Both the position numbers and the translations under genes were made by a program. This document shows, piece by piece, positions 17,129-32,800 of a DNA stretch of 64,000 nucleotides; the stretch's first letter is position 1; each line of letters opens with the position of its first letter. The stretch covers positions 753,031-817,030 of the forward strand of contig NZ_JAEFCA010000002.1 in assembly GCF_016405855.1 (NCBI RefSeq), in the 5' to 3' direction. The notes below the pieces were generated by a model, which did no database searches, was not told where the DNA came from, and was given only the letters and a program-made list of their open reading frames with translations. Source of the DNA: Flavobacterium sp. IB48 (GTDB lineage: Bacteria; Bacteroidota; Bacteroidia; Flavobacteriales; Flavobacteriaceae).

Positions 17129-18026
17129 ATGAAAAGAAGAGAGTTTATCGAAAAAACAGCAGCAAGTACTGCCCTATTGAGTTTAGGATTGTCTTTGAGC
17201 AGTTTTGAAAGTAACGATATTAAACATTTAACAATTCTACATACTAATGATGTGCATAGTCACATTGACCCTTTTCCTGCTGATGATCCGCGTAATCCTA
17301 ACAAAGGCGGGGTGTCTCGTCGTGCGGCATTGATTGAAACGATTCGAAGAGAAAATCCGAATGTACTCTTATTGGATGCTGGAGATATTTTTCAGGGAAC
17401 TCCATATTTTAATTATTATGGAGGTGAGTTGGAGTTCAAATTAATGAGTATGATGAAATATGATGCTTCTACAATTGGAAACCACGATTTTGATAATGGT
17501 CTTGACGGATTATATGCTCAGCTTCCGCATGCAACGTTCGACTTTATCAACTCTAACTACGATTTTAAAAATACGGTTATGGACGGACATGTAAAACCGT
17601 ACAAAATCTTTAACAAAAACGGAATTAAAATTGGTGTTTTTGGTGTTGGAATCGAATTGCAAGGTTTAGTAGACAAAAAGTTATACTTGGAAACAGTTTA
17701 CAACAACCCGGTGGAAGTTGCTCAAGATATGACAAAGCTTTTGAAAAAGGAGCAAAAATGTGATTTGGTAATTTGCCTTTCGCATTTAGGTTATAAATAC
17801 AAAGATGATCCAACAAAAATTAGCGATTTGACATTTGCTGAACAAACACAAGATATTGACTTAATTATTGGAGGACATACTCATACTTTCTTAGACAAAC
17901 CTACAATTGTAAAAAATAAGGATGGAAAAGATGTTTTGGTAAATCAAGTTGGATGCTACGGAATTAATTTAGGTCGTATCGATTTCTATTTTGACAAAAA
18001 CAAAGCACATACCAACCAAAGTGCAA

Positions 18027-18040
<14 letters not shown>
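17129..18040 (+). CDS. Metallophosphoesterase, 5'-nucleotidase N-terminal domain protein
   Basis: A 303-residue calcineurin-like phosphoesterase matching the catalytic domain of UshA. An N-terminal twin-arginine-like signal (MKRREFIEKTAASTALLSLG) suggests Tat export. Metal-binding motifs are all present: TNDVHSHID, LLDAGDIFQGTP, IGNHDFDNG, CLSHLG and GGHTHTF. It ends soon after the last motif, so there is no C-terminal domain; that domain is in the gene 131 bp upstream. The last 14 bp overlap the convergent gene on the other strand. The pair is an UshA-like enzyme split in two with the domain order reversed. Confidence 0.92.
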
Positions 18041-20782
<2,742 letters not shown>

Positions 20783-20799
20783 ATGCAGAAAAAATAAAA

Positions 20800-20844
20800 G
20801 TTTTAAAAAATCAAAAATCAGACTGCAAATTCATGCAGTCTGAT
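20800..20844 (-). terminator. Terminator of the adhesin-porP-ompA operon
   Basis: A perfect 11-bp stem (ATCAGACTGCA at 20817-20827 with TGCAGTCTGAT at 20834-20844) and a 6-base loop, followed on the minus strand by a T-rich tract. It lies about 110 bp past the OmpA-like gene. Nothing else is seen between 20845 and 20955. Confidence 0.8.
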
Positions 20845-20955
20845 TCTCTCCTTGTCCATTATTCTTAAAAAAGAATTTAAAAAACCAACTTCCAAATGGT
20901 TTCGACGTTTTATATTTTAAACTGAAAATCAATACTTTACAGCGAAAATATAAAA

Positions 20956-22893
20956 TTATTTTTGAATAATGATAAAATCTGAACGTCTATTTTGCGCATG
21001 CTCTTCTTCAGAACATTTTACACCATTTTTACATCTATTGACTAATCGAGTTTCTCCATACCCAATTGCGCTTTCGATTCTAGAGGCATCTATACCTTGC
21101 GAAAGAATATAATCACGAGTTGATTTTGCTCTATTGTCTGAAAGTTTTAAATTATAAGCATCTTTTCCGCGTGAATCTGTATGAGATTCAATTTTGATTC
21201 TAATGTTTGGAAATTTCTGCATGACAAAGACAACTTTAGACAATTCTTCAACTGCTTTTGGAGTGATATTGTACTTGTTATAATCAAAATAAATTGGATT
21301 TACATCGACTTTTTCAACTCCTTGTTTTTTAACAACCAAATCATCATAATTGCTCAATTCAAAATTTACATCTTTTATTTCGCCCCCATTTTCTGAAGTG
21401 GTTTCTACAGTTTTATCGTCACTGCTGTAATTTGGTTTTGCCGCAATCATTTTGACAACTTTGTTGCAAGGCACTTCGATAGCATATTTTCCATCAAAAT
21501 TTGTTTTGGTTTCACCTAAAATTTCGCTAAAAGAATTGTAAGCCATTATTGTAACATCTGTTAAAGGCTTTTTCGTTTTGTGATCTATAGCCATTCCAGA
21601 AATACTTTGATTGCAAACAGGTTTTCCTTTTACAAAAGAATAAATGTCATCATCACCTTTTCCTCCCTCTCTATTTGAAGAAAAATAGCCGTAAGAATCT
21701 GTCTTATCAATTATAAAAGAAAAGTCGTCTTTATTACTATTTATAGGTGCTCCAAGGTTTTTTGGTGTAGAAAAAGTTCCATCTGGCAGAAGTTTACTTT
21801 CGTAAACATCCAAATCTCCCCATCCATAATGTCCATCAGAAGAAAAATATAAGACTCCGTTTTGGAAGAATGGAAAAACCTCATTACCAATAGTGTTAAT
21901 ATTTGTTCCTAGATTCTGAGGCGAACTCATTGTACCATCTGCTGCGATTTTTACCATATAAAGATCGGTTTCGCCTTGTCCTCCTGGCATATCTGAAGCA
22001 AAGAAGAGAAATTGTCCATCTTCGCTTAATGCAGGATGTCCAACAGAGTAATCGTTGCTGTCAAAAAATACTTTCTGCGGATTTTCTAGTTTATTGTTAA
22101 CAATTGATCCTTTGATAATTTGAAAATTATTGACTTTTGCTTCATCAACGACTAGTTTGTTTTTCTTAACAATATTGGTTGAATAATACATTGTTTTTCC
22201 TTCGCTATCAAAACTAGCTGTTGCCTCATGGTATTTAGTCATGACGTTTGGAATAAAAACTGTTTCGTTAAATAAACTTCCATCTGCCGGATTTCTCTCA
22301 GCAACGTACAAATTAAGAAAAGGCTGATTGTTCCAAGTATACAATTTTTCGCTGAACTTTGTCGTGTCTCTGGCAGATGTAAATACTATATTGTCTTTAA
22401 AAAATGTGGCTCCAAAATCTGATTTGCTAGTATTAATATCAAGATTTTTAATCGTATAAAGAGGTTTTGCTTTTGCAACGCTGTCCATGTATTTTTTTTG
22501 GGCAACGTATCTATTAATCTCTGCTTTATCACCTTTTTTATCTAAATATTCTTTTGTGATTTTATCGGCTTCGTCATAATCCATAACGGCTTTCATAGAT
22601 TGAATATAGCGTAGGTAATAAATATCAGTAAGATTATTTCCTTGAACTTCATACAATTTTCTATACCATTTAAGGGCGTTTCTAGAATCAGAAATAAAAT
22701 AATAGGAATCTGCCGCATTCTTCAAAGTCTGTGCTGATGGATCTTTTATATTTTGCAAACATTCTTCGTAAGCTTTTGAGGCATCTAAGTACGAGAAGTT
22801 TCTAAACAAAGCATCAGCTTTCTTCAAATTAGTTTTTTGAGCGAAACTAAATGTAACGCTCAAAATTAAACATAGGATATATAGTTTTCTCAT
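20956..22893 (-). CDS. OmpA-family protein with TPR and PD40 repeats
   Basis: A 645-residue exported protein (signal peptide 1-18, FSFAQ). TPR-like helices occupy about 20-130, WD40-like PD40 beta-propeller repeats about 165-425 (SEDGQFLFFASD, FQNGVLYFSSDG), a carboxypeptidase-regulatory-like beta domain about 430-515, and an OmpA peptidoglycan-binding domain about 540-645 (ESHTDSRGK, SDNRAKSTRDYILS). This is the architecture of the outer-membrane-to-peptidoglycan anchors that accompany PorP/SprF partners of T9SS adhesins. It is the third gene of the operon, 11 bp after porP. Confidence 0.92.
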   Translation of the reverse strand: MRKLYILCLILSVTFSFAQKTNLKKADALFRNFSYLDASKAYEECLQNIKDPSAQTLKNAADSYYFISDSRNALKWYRKLYEVQGNNLTDIYYLRYIQSMKAVMDYDEADKITKEYLDKKGDKAEINRYVAQKKYMDSVAKAKPLYTIKNLDINTSKSDFGATFFKDNIVFTSARDTTKFSEKLYTWNNQPFLNLYVAERNPADGSLFNETVFIPNVMTKYHEATASFDSEGKTMYYSTNIVKKNKLVVDEAKVNNFQIIKGSIVNNKLENPQKVFFDSNDYSVGHPALSEDGQFLFFASDMPGGQGETDLYMVKIAADGTMSSPQNLGTNINTIGNEVFPFFQNGVLYFSSDGHYGWGDLDVYESKLLPDGTFSTPKNLGAPINSNKDDFSFIIDKTDSYGYFSSNREGGKGDDDIYSFVKGKPVCNQSISGMAIDHKTKKPLTDVTIMAYNSFSEILGETKTNFDGKYAIEVPCNKVVKMIAAKPNYSSDDKTVETTSENGGEIKDVNFELSNYDDLVVKKQGVEKVDVNPIYFDYNKYNITPKAVEELSKVVFVMQKFPNIRIKIESHTDSRGKDAYNLKLSDNRAKSTRDYILSQGIDASRIESAIGYGETRLVNRCKNGVKCSEEEHAQNRRSDFIIIQK

Positions 22894-22904
22894 AAGTTTT
22901 GTTT

Positions 22905-23837
22905 TTAGAAGAATCGAGGAGATTTAATTTTGCTTTGGTTTTTCACAAATTGATAACGCAAGATGAATTCATGCGAACCATCATTGTATTTGTTCAATTG
23001 GCTTACAGTATAATCAAAAGCATATCCAAGATAGAAACTTGGTGATATTTGAAAACCTGCCAATATGCTTATCGAATCATCTGTTCGATATGCTCCTCCT
23101 ATAACAAACTTTTCCTGAATCATGAAATTTGCTGATATATCTGCGGTAAGTGGTGCTCCGCTGACTGCTTTAACTAAAAATGCTGGTTTAAATTTCAAAT
23201 TTGGATTCAAATCAAAAACATAACCTCCCATTAAATAGTAGTGCAAACGATCATAATCTATAGATTCTTTTACATCGTCATAGTAATCATTCTGAATAAA
23301 ACTTGGAATAGAGAATCCCACATACCATTTTTGTGTGTAATAGTAAACACCTGCCCCTACTGCTAATTTCATCTGATTGTTAATGTTCTGATTTAACAAA
23401 ACGTCGTCATCATCATAGTATCTTCCTTTGGACCAATCGATGTTTAAGACTCTCGTACCAGCTTTTATACCAAAAGCCAATCTTTTTTCATACCCAAGAG
23501 GGATTGAATAAGAGAAATTTCCATCAAGATACAATTCGTTGGAAGGTCCAATTTTATCATTAACAACACTCAAACCTAATCCTAATTTTTCATTTCTAAG
23601 AGGAGAATGAATCGAGAAAGATTGTGTTTCTGGCGCACCTGGCATTCCTACCCATTGAGAACGATATAAAAGAGCTGCTTCTATGGTTCCGGTAGACCCA
23701 GCATAAGCTGGGTTTACCGCCATAGTATTATACATATACTGGGTATATTCCGGATCTTGTTGTGCCGAAGCACAAACCGTGATAAAAGAACATATTAAAA
23801 TTAAATACGTTTCTAATGATTTTATATATAGTTTCAT
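22905..23837 (-). CDS. PorP/SprF family type IX secretion membrane protein
   Basis: A 310-residue outer-membrane beta-barrel with a signal peptide (cleavage near CASAQQ). The start of the mature protein, DPEYTQYMYNTMAVNPAYAGS, is the family hallmark, followed by LLYRSQWVGMPGAP and a series of aromatic-ended beta strands ending in FILRYQF. SprF of F. johnsoniae is needed for export or anchoring of its neighbour adhesin SprB. This one is 47 bp downstream of a giant adhesin gene and probably does the same for it. Confidence 0.94.
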   Translation of the reverse strand: MKLYIKSLETYLILICSFITVCASAQQDPEYTQYMYNTMAVNPAYAGSTGTIEAALLYRSQWVGMPGAPETQSFSIHSPLRNEKLGLGLSVVNDKIGPSNELYLDGNFSYSIPLGYEKRLAFGIKAGTRVLNIDWSKGRYYDDDDVLLNQNINNQMKLAVGAGVYYYTQKWYVGFSIPSFIQNDYYDDVKESIDYDRLHYYLMGGYVFDLNPNLKFKPAFLVKAVSGAPLTADISANFMIQEKFVIGGAYRTDDSISILAGFQISPSFYLGYAFDYTVSQLNKYNDGSHEFILRYQFVKNQSKIKSPRFF

Positions 23838-23884
23838 AACGATACTTATTTAGTTTAATTAATTAGATGATTAATAGAAGTGGA

Positions 23885-26800
23885 TTATCTCATAATAGAT
23901 AACCAGCCTTTTTTAACCGTTCCATCTCCAATGGTTATCACATAAAAATAAGTACCTGTTGGCAACATATCTCCTCTATTAACAACTCCGGATACATTTG
24001 CTGTACCATCCCAATCATTCTCATAGTGTGTTTTACTATACACTAACGCTCCATATCTATTAAACACTTTAAGTTCGTTATTTGGATGAGACTCGATACA
24101 ATCAATTCTGAACAAATCATTTTTACCATCATTATTCGGAGTAAACTCATTGTAAACTGTCAAACAAATTGGCACTAATGTTACTGAAGCTGAGTTGTTT
24201 GATGTATCAACATCTAAAGGAGTCGAAATTTCGATGTTTGCGACACTTGTATAGTTTCCGCTTGGCAACACTTCTGCAACCACTGTTAGTACTACACTTT
24301 GTCCAGCATTTAATGATGGAATTGTCCAAACCTGTGTTGCTGGATCGTATGTTCCTGCTGTTGCAGATGAACTTACTAATTGCAGACCACTTGGAAGTAA
24401 ATCACTAACGATCGTATTTATAAAATCGCCTTCGCCCACATTATTTACCGTTATTGTAAATGTTACCTGATCTCCAAAATTCGGAGTTGGATTATCTACA
24501 GTGTGAGTAATTGTTAAATCTGAACAACTAGCAACAGTAACATTTAAAGTCTTAATTGTTCTTTCGTCACAATTATTAACATAAGCTACCGTTACTGTTC
24601 CAGGACCAATATCTGACCAAGAAACTGTTACAGATCCGTCGTTTGTACCTCCACCTGAAACAATTGTACCACCGTTAATCGTCCATACGTAATTAGACTT
24701 ACCATTTGCAATTGAATAAGTTACACCTTTGAAAACACATGGAGTATCATCTGTAGATGTGATTTGAACTGCAGCATCGTTTTCGAATGCAATTGTAACA
24801 CCTAATCTCGGTCCGTTATCACAGCCATTAAACGTGTTAGCCAATGCTCCCGCATAATAAGTTGTCGCAGTAAGCTGAGTAGTATTTGCTAATGGTGTTC
24901 CTCCAGTCGCAGAGGCATACCAAACTACATTTGCTTCATTTACAAAAATATTCGCTAAAGTTGGTATAGCAGATAAACAGAATGTTTGCGTTGTTCTTGG
25001 TGTTGTTATTACACTTGGAGAATTCACATTTACAATTACTGCTAATCTTACAGGATTCTCACAACCATTAACGCTTGAAACTGCACCATAGTAAGTACCT
25101 GTTGCTAAAGCTGTTGTTGGTGGAAGTGCTGTTCCGCCTGTCGCTGTACTATACCACACAACATTTGCTTCGTTAACTTGGATATTTGCAACTGTTGGCG
25201 AATTTAATGTACAGAAGTTTTGAGTTGTATCATTTGTAGTTGGTGTTGAACTTGGATTGTTTACTGTAACCGTTACCTGTAAACGAGTTGAGCTTTCACA
25301 ACCAGACGGATCAACAATATTTCCGTAATAAATTCCAGAAGCAAGTAATGTCCCTGCTAGTATTGCCGTTCCTCCTGTTGCAGCAGTAAACCATGTTACA
25401 TTGCTTTCGTTAACTTGTATACTTTCAACAGTTGGCCCATTTACAGAACAGAAAGTTTGTGCTGTATTATTTGTTGTTGGATTTAATGTATTACCAACTG
25501 TTACAGCTACTTGTAATCTTACACTGCTTTCACATCCTGTTGTTGGATCTTTTATTGCTCCAAAATAAGTTCTTGTAGTTAATGCATCTGTTGAAGCAAA
25601 AGCCGTTCCTCCAGTTTGTGTAGCATACCAAACTACATTGCTTTCATTCACTTGAATATTGGCAACTGTTGGATTTGTTCCCGTACAGAAAGTCTGCGCT
25701 GCAGCATTTGTCGTTGGCGTTGCAGGATCAGTAACATTGACTGCAACTGGAAGTCTTGTAGCACTTTCGCAGTTTGTAGCCGCGTCTTTAATAGCCGCAT
25801 AATATGTACCAGTGGTTAAAGCCGTCGTAGAAGGAATCAATGTTCCGCCTGTTAAAGCCGTGTACCAAACAATATTCGATTCATTAAACTGAACGCTTGC
25901 AAATGTTGGCGCATTAACTGTACAGAAATTTTGCGTTCCCGCTGTCACCAATGTTGGAGTTCCCGGATCGTTTACATTTACTGTAACCGCCAATCTTACT
26001 GAACTTTCGCAGTCTGTAACCGGATCTTTAATTGCACCATAGTAGATTCTGCCTGTTAATGCATCTGTTGAAGCAAATGCTGTTCCTCCTGTAGCTGCAT
26101 CATACCAAACTACATTGCTTTCATTCACTTGGATATTGGCAACTGTTGCAGCAGCAGATAGACAGAAATTCTGAGTACTCTGTGTAGTTGTTGGCGTTGC
26201 TGGATCTGTTACAATAATATCAACTGGAAGTCTTCTTGCACTTTCGCAGTTTGTTGTAAGATCTTTAATTGCAGCATAATATGTACCGCTGGTTAAAGCC
26301 GTAGCAGAAGAAATCAATGTTCCGCCTGTTAGAGCTGTATACCATACAATATTCGATTCATTAAACTGAACACTTGCAAAAGTAGGTCCATTAACCTTAC
26401 AGAAGTTTTGTGTTCCAGTTGTAACTAAAGTCGGCGTTCCTGGATCGTTTAAGTTTACTGTCACTGCCAATCTCACTAGACTCTCACAGTCTGTAACCGG
26501 ATCTTTAATTGCACCATAGTAGATTCTGCCTGTTAATAGATCTGTTGTAGCAAATGCTGTTCCTCCTGTAGCCGCGTCATACCAAACCACATTGCTTTCA
26601 TTCACTTGGATATTGGCAACTGTTGCAGCAGCAGACAGACAGAAATCCTGAGTAGTATCTGTCGTTGTTGGCGTTGCGGGATCAGTCACAATTACATCAA
26701 CTGGAAGTCTTGTAGCGCTTTCGCAGTTTGTTGTAAGATCATTAATTGCCGCATAATATGTACCGCTGGTTAAAGCTGTTGTCGGAGCTATTAATGTTCC

Positions 26801-29800
26801 GCCTGTTGCAGCTGTATACCATACAATATTCGATTCATTAAACTGAATGCTTGCAAAAGTTGGCGCGTTAACTGTACAGAAGTTTTGTGTTCCTGCAGTC
26901 ACTAATGTTGGAGTTCCCGGATCGTTTACAATTACTGTAACTGCCAATCTCACTGAACTCTCGCATCCTGTAACTGGATCTTTTACTGCTCCATAATAGA
27001 TTCTGCTTACCAATGCATCTGTTGATGCAAAAAGGTTTCCTGCCGTAGCCGCATCGTACCAAACCACATTGCTTTCATTCACCTGGATATTGGCAACTGT
27101 TGGTGCAGCAGACAGACAGAAATTCTGAGTGCTTTGTGTAGTTGTTGGAGTTGCAGGATCTGTAACATTGACTGCAACTGGAAGTCTTGTAGCACTTTCG
27201 CAGTTTGTAGCCGCGTCTTTAATAGCCGCATAATATGTACCAGTGGTTAAAGCCGTCGTAGAAGGAATCAATGTTCCGCCCGTTAAAGCAGTGTACCAAA
27301 CAATATTCGCCTCATTAAACTGAACGCTAGCAAATGTTGGCGCATTAACTGTACAGAAATTCTGTACTCCTGCAGTCACTAATGTTGGAGTTCCTGGATC
27401 GTTTACATTTACTGTAACCACCAATCTCACTGAACTCTCGCAGTCTGTAACCGGATCTTTAATTGCGCCATAGTAGATTCTGCCTGTTAATGCATCTGTT
27501 GAAGCAAATGCTGTTCCTCCTGTAGCTGCATCATACCAAACTACATTGCTTTCATTCACTTGGATATTGGCAACTGTTACAGCAGCAGATAGACAGAAAT
27601 TCTGAGTACTCTGTGTAGTTGTTGGCGTTGCTGGATCTGTTACAATAATATCAACTGGAAGTCTTGTCGCACTTTCGCAGTTTGTTGTAAGATCTTTAAT
27701 TGCAGCATAATATGTACCGCTGGTTAAAGCCGTAGCAGATGAAATCAATGTTCCGCCTGTTAGAGCTGTATACCATACAATATTCAATTCATTAAACTGA
27801 ACACTTGCAAATGTTGGCGCATTAACTGTACAGAAATTTTGCGTTCCAGTTGTAACTAAAGTCGGCGTTCCTGGATCGTTTAAGTTTACTGTCACTGCCA
27901 ATCTCACTAAACTCTCACAGTCTGTAACCGGATCTTTAATTGCACCATAGTAGATTCTGTCTGTTAATAGATCTGTTGAAGCAAATGCTGTTCCTCCTGT
28001 AGCCGCGTCATACCAAACCACATTGTTTTCATTTACTTGAATATTGGCAACTGTTGCAGCAGCAGACAGACAGAAATCCTGAGTAGTATCTGTCGTTGTT
28101 GGCGTTGCAGGATCAGTCACAATTACATCAACTGGAAGTCTTGTAGCGCTTTCGCAGTTTGTTGTAAGATCATTAATTGCCGCATAATATGTACCGCTGG
28201 TTAAAGCTGTTGTCGGAGCTATTAATGTTCCGCCTGTTGCAGCTGTATACCATACAATATTCGATTCATTAAACTGAATGCTTGCAAAAGTTGGCGCGTT
28301 AACTGTACAGAAGTTTTGTGTTCCCGCAGTCACTAATGTTGGAGTTCCAGGATCGTTTACAATTACTGTAACTTCTAATCTCACTGAACTCTCGCAGTCT
28401 GTAATTGGATCTTTAATTGCTCCATAGTAGATTCTGCTTACCAATGCATCCGTTGATGCAAAAAGGTTTCCTCCTGTATCCGCATCGTACCAAACCACAT
28501 TGCTTTCATTCACTTGGATATTGGCAACTGTTGAAGCAGAAGACAGACAGAAATTCTGAGTGCTTTGTGTAGTTGTTGGAGTTGCCGGATCGGTAACATT
28601 GACTGCAACTGGAAGTCTTGTATTGCTTTCGCAGTTTGTAGTCGCGTCCTTAATAGCCGCATAATATGTACCGGTGGTTAAAGCCGTCGTAGAAGGAATC
28701 AATGTTCCGCCTGTTAAAGCCGTGTACCAAACAATATTCGATTCATTAAACTGAACGCTAGCAAATGTTGGCGCATTAGCTGTACAGAAATTTTGCGTTC
28801 CTGCTGTCACTAATGTTGGAGTTCCTGGATCGTTTACATTTACTGTAACTGCCAATCTTACTGAACTTTCGCAACTTGTTAGTGCATCTGTAGCGGCTCC
28901 ATAGTAGATTCTGCTTGTTAATAGATCTGTTGATGCAAATGCATTTCCTCCTGTAGCTGCATCATACCAAATTACATTACTTTCATTCACTTGGATATTA
29001 GCAACCGTCGATGCACTAGACAAACAGAAATTCTGAGTCATATTTGTCGTTGTTGGTGTATTTGGGTCACTAACTATAATTGCTGCATGTTGCAATGTTC
29101 CTGCTAAATTTTCGCAAGTATTAGTGCTTGACACAGCAACATAATATGTTATTGGACTTACTGCTTTTGTCAAACCTGCGGCAGTCAAAATACCTGCAGC
29201 ATTTATTGTATAAGTAACTCCCGCTATAACAGCTCCATTTGTAATAGGCTGTGTTTTATTTGCATCTAAATACCAAGTAAATAAAGGGCTTGATAATGTA
29301 GGTGCTGTTGGAGTTAATGATGCTGATAAGCCTGGACAAACCGTTACATCATCTACTAAAATATCGTTTACTGTTGATGGAGGTAAAATTGTAAATGTGA
29401 TTTGTTTTCTATCTGCAGCTGCAGTTTCACACAATTCATCTGAACTCACTCCAACAAAATAAGTATAAGTTCCTGGAATTAATCCATTAACTATCAACTG
29501 AGCAGTTGTTTCACCTGTAACTAAGTCAGTTGTTGAACCATTTAATTTATACCAATGATAAACAGGATTCGTTAAAGCAGGTGTTCCTGTTAAACCCGTT
29601 GCTAAAGTTACAGATCCTGAAGCTGAACAAATTGAAGTTGCAGTTCCTCCATTTAATGTAATATTAGCCAAAGCATTTACTGGAGCAGTACCTTTTACTT
29701 CAACAGTAACTTCTCCTCTTGCATAACTTTCACAGCCATAACGTACTGGCTGCACGTAATATCTGTAAATACCTGCAGTTAAATTATCCGGCACTGTGAA

Positions 29801-32800
29801 AGTTGGCCCGCTTGCAACTAAGTTTCCACCTGTCTGTGCATCGTACCATCGATAAGTAGAACAATCCACTTCAGGTATCTGGAGCGTAATATCGGTTCCT
29901 GGACAGACCGTAATCTTATTTTGAGGATCTGCTCCAATGACAGTTGTATTGGCTGTTCTTTCTACAGTATGAACTCTTAAGAAATCTAACACTCCTACGA
30001 CACCACCTAAACGAATTCTAACTCTATCGTAAATTTCTGTTGGAGAAGATACCAATACCATTGCCAAAGAATTTCCTGGCAATAGCTTTATACTTAATAA
30101 TTGACTCGTATTTTGGATTGGAGCACCAACCGCTACATTTCCTAAATAACGTTGAACTGAGAATCCTGTAAGTAGATTAACCGTTAAAAGAGCACCAGGT
30201 TTAGAAACTACAATTCGTAATGTATCACTAAGAACAGAAGGTGTTTTAAATTGCACCGTCAAATCTGCAGCTGCCGCAACCCCAACTCCACTATACATTG
30301 TAGCAAAAGTTGTTACGTCATTATCAGCAACATTCCAAGCATCACTTACTCCTATTAAAGCAGTTGCTGCGCCCACAGGAAGGTTTATATCTGTTGCACC
30401 GTAAAAAATATCCTGAATATCTCCTGGAGTACAAGTTACAGAGGTAACTGGTTTATTATAATGAGCATCAAAGACTTTTGTACTTTGAGCAACACTTAAA
30501 ACTGAAGAAGATACAATACGAATACCATCATAATCTTGTGGACCAGATGCATCTGAAGGAACAAATGTAAACTCATAAGTATTATCTCCTGAGATTAAGT
30601 TTAATAATGATCCTGATACTGGCTGCATTGCCCCAATAAGATTGCCATTTTTTGTCCCCACTACTGATAAATTCTGACCAACAGCCAATAAACTATATTC
30701 AGAACCTAATTTAACTGTAACTGGAGTACCTTTAGCTATAGTAGAAGGCCAAGTTAGATTTTGCCATGTTGTCCCAACACCTAAAAGCCCTAAACCTGTC
30801 GTAATTGTTGAAAATGTCTGAGGGTTTCCATCGACTGCATTTGGTCCATTTGTAACATCCCCTGTAATTATAGAACCTTTAGTTTGTGCTGTAGCATAAA
30901 CTCGTTCTGTTAAATTTTGACAGCTTGTAAGATCAATCACATTGATTATCTTAGTTGCAGTTGTAGTACAAGTTCCAATAGTCGCAACAGCAGTATAAGT
31001 ATAAACTCCTGGAACGTTCAACGGGCCAGTTGTAAACGGAGGACCTGTAAGGGCAACTCCTTGTGGATTAAACCATGTAACAGTTCCTGTAGAAGTAGCA
31101 TTTAAGGCAACATCAGTTCCAACATTTACAGATTCTTGCGGATTGGTCACCACTAAAGTTGGCACTTGATTAATTGTTACCGTAACAGACTGTTTCGCTG
31201 ACGGACAAGTGCTTGTAGTACTCTGTGCTTGTATAGAATAAGTACCACTTACTGTTACATTTGCAGCAGCGTCGGCTGTCATTACATTATTTGAAGGATC
31301 ATAAAAAGTATAAGTAACAGTTGAATCAAAATTAGTAATTGCATTAGCCAAATTAGCACTACCACAAGCTTGCAGTGGCGTAGGAATAACAGTCAAAGGT
31401 GTGACTGAAGGCAAGTTAACAGTCACTAACTTCAAATCTCCAGTACCATTTTCACACGTACCGCCATTTACTGCAGAGATATAATAATTGTGCGTAGTAC
31501 CAGTTAAACCTGAAATCGTAAGTACTCCATTAGCATCTTTAGCAAAAGTTGCGGTTCCAATTGTAGTTCCATTTACAATTTCTTGAGCTTTAGTCTGATC
31601 TGTATAATATTTAAATGTAGCTCCAGCAATTGTTGTTGTAGGAGCTATTACTGCCGCTCCTGCACAAGTTGCTTCAATAGGAGTAGCAATATTAATGTTT
31701 GCACCTGTTGGAATTGGCAATACATTAACAGTAACTGCTTGACGTAAACTGTTTACACAAGTTCCTCCACGTGTAGCTTCTAAATAGTATGTCGTTGTTG
31801 TTGTTAATGGAGCTGTTGGAGCTACACTTACAATATTGCCTCCTGTAGAAGCGTCATACCAAACAAAAGTTTCTCCCCCTGTTGACGAAGCTGACAACGA
31901 AGCTGTCTGTCCTGCACAGATTGGCGTTGCTGCTCCTGTAATGGTAGCATTTGCAAATCTGTAAGAAGCATCATATATATCTAAAGAAGAAAGTGCAGTT
32001 AATAGTCCTGTTAAGCGAACCTGAACACTTGTAAATGCTCCAGCCGCAACAAGACTTGCTCTAAAACGATTACCTCCTAAAAGCTGTACATTTAATAATG
32101 AGCTAATATTAGTCTGATCACCATTTGGATTCCCTCCATTAAAACTTTCTAAGCTAATATTAGAAAGTGCGCTAATATCAAGTAATCCTGTAGGAATACC
32201 TAATTCCACATCAATAATATCACCTGCTTGTCCTGAAGAAGTAAAAGTCAATGTCTGTTGAATATAATCAACTACGCCTAAAGGCACTGAAAGCGTAGCT
32301 GCTGTAGTGTTGTCACTATCAATAGAATTTCCGTCATTCACCGAACCACATGATAAACAGCCCGTTAAACCGCCTTTTGTTACCACTTGAGAATTGGCTC
32401 TAAGACAGTTGCTTATTGCATTGATTACAGTAACATTTATAATTCCTCTAACTGGGTTTGCGCAATCTGTTAACACATTCGAAGCTTCAACATAATAAGT
32501 TTTGTTAGCAATTAAAGCTGGACTCGGAGTAAAGCTAGTTGTATTAAAAGCTACAGAAGCACCTCCTGTTGCTGCATCATACCAATTGTATCGAACACCT
32601 CCAACTGGATTTTGAACCTGCAAGGTAACTGTTTGCCCTGACTGAATAAGAACATCTGAAGATGCAAAAGTAGGTGTTGCTGGCAAAGGATTAACTGTCA
32701 GTGGCACAGCAGTACGCGTTGTAGTCGAACAACTGCCAATAACTGCTTCAACATGGTATGTAACATCTGCAGTTAAAGCTGGTGTTGTAAACGTAGTTCC

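Noticed and set aside
25730..29068. CRISPR-like regular repeats
   Set aside because: The period is 477 bp, the whole unit is conserved, and it is an open protein-coding frame, so it is a protein repeat and not a CRISPR array.
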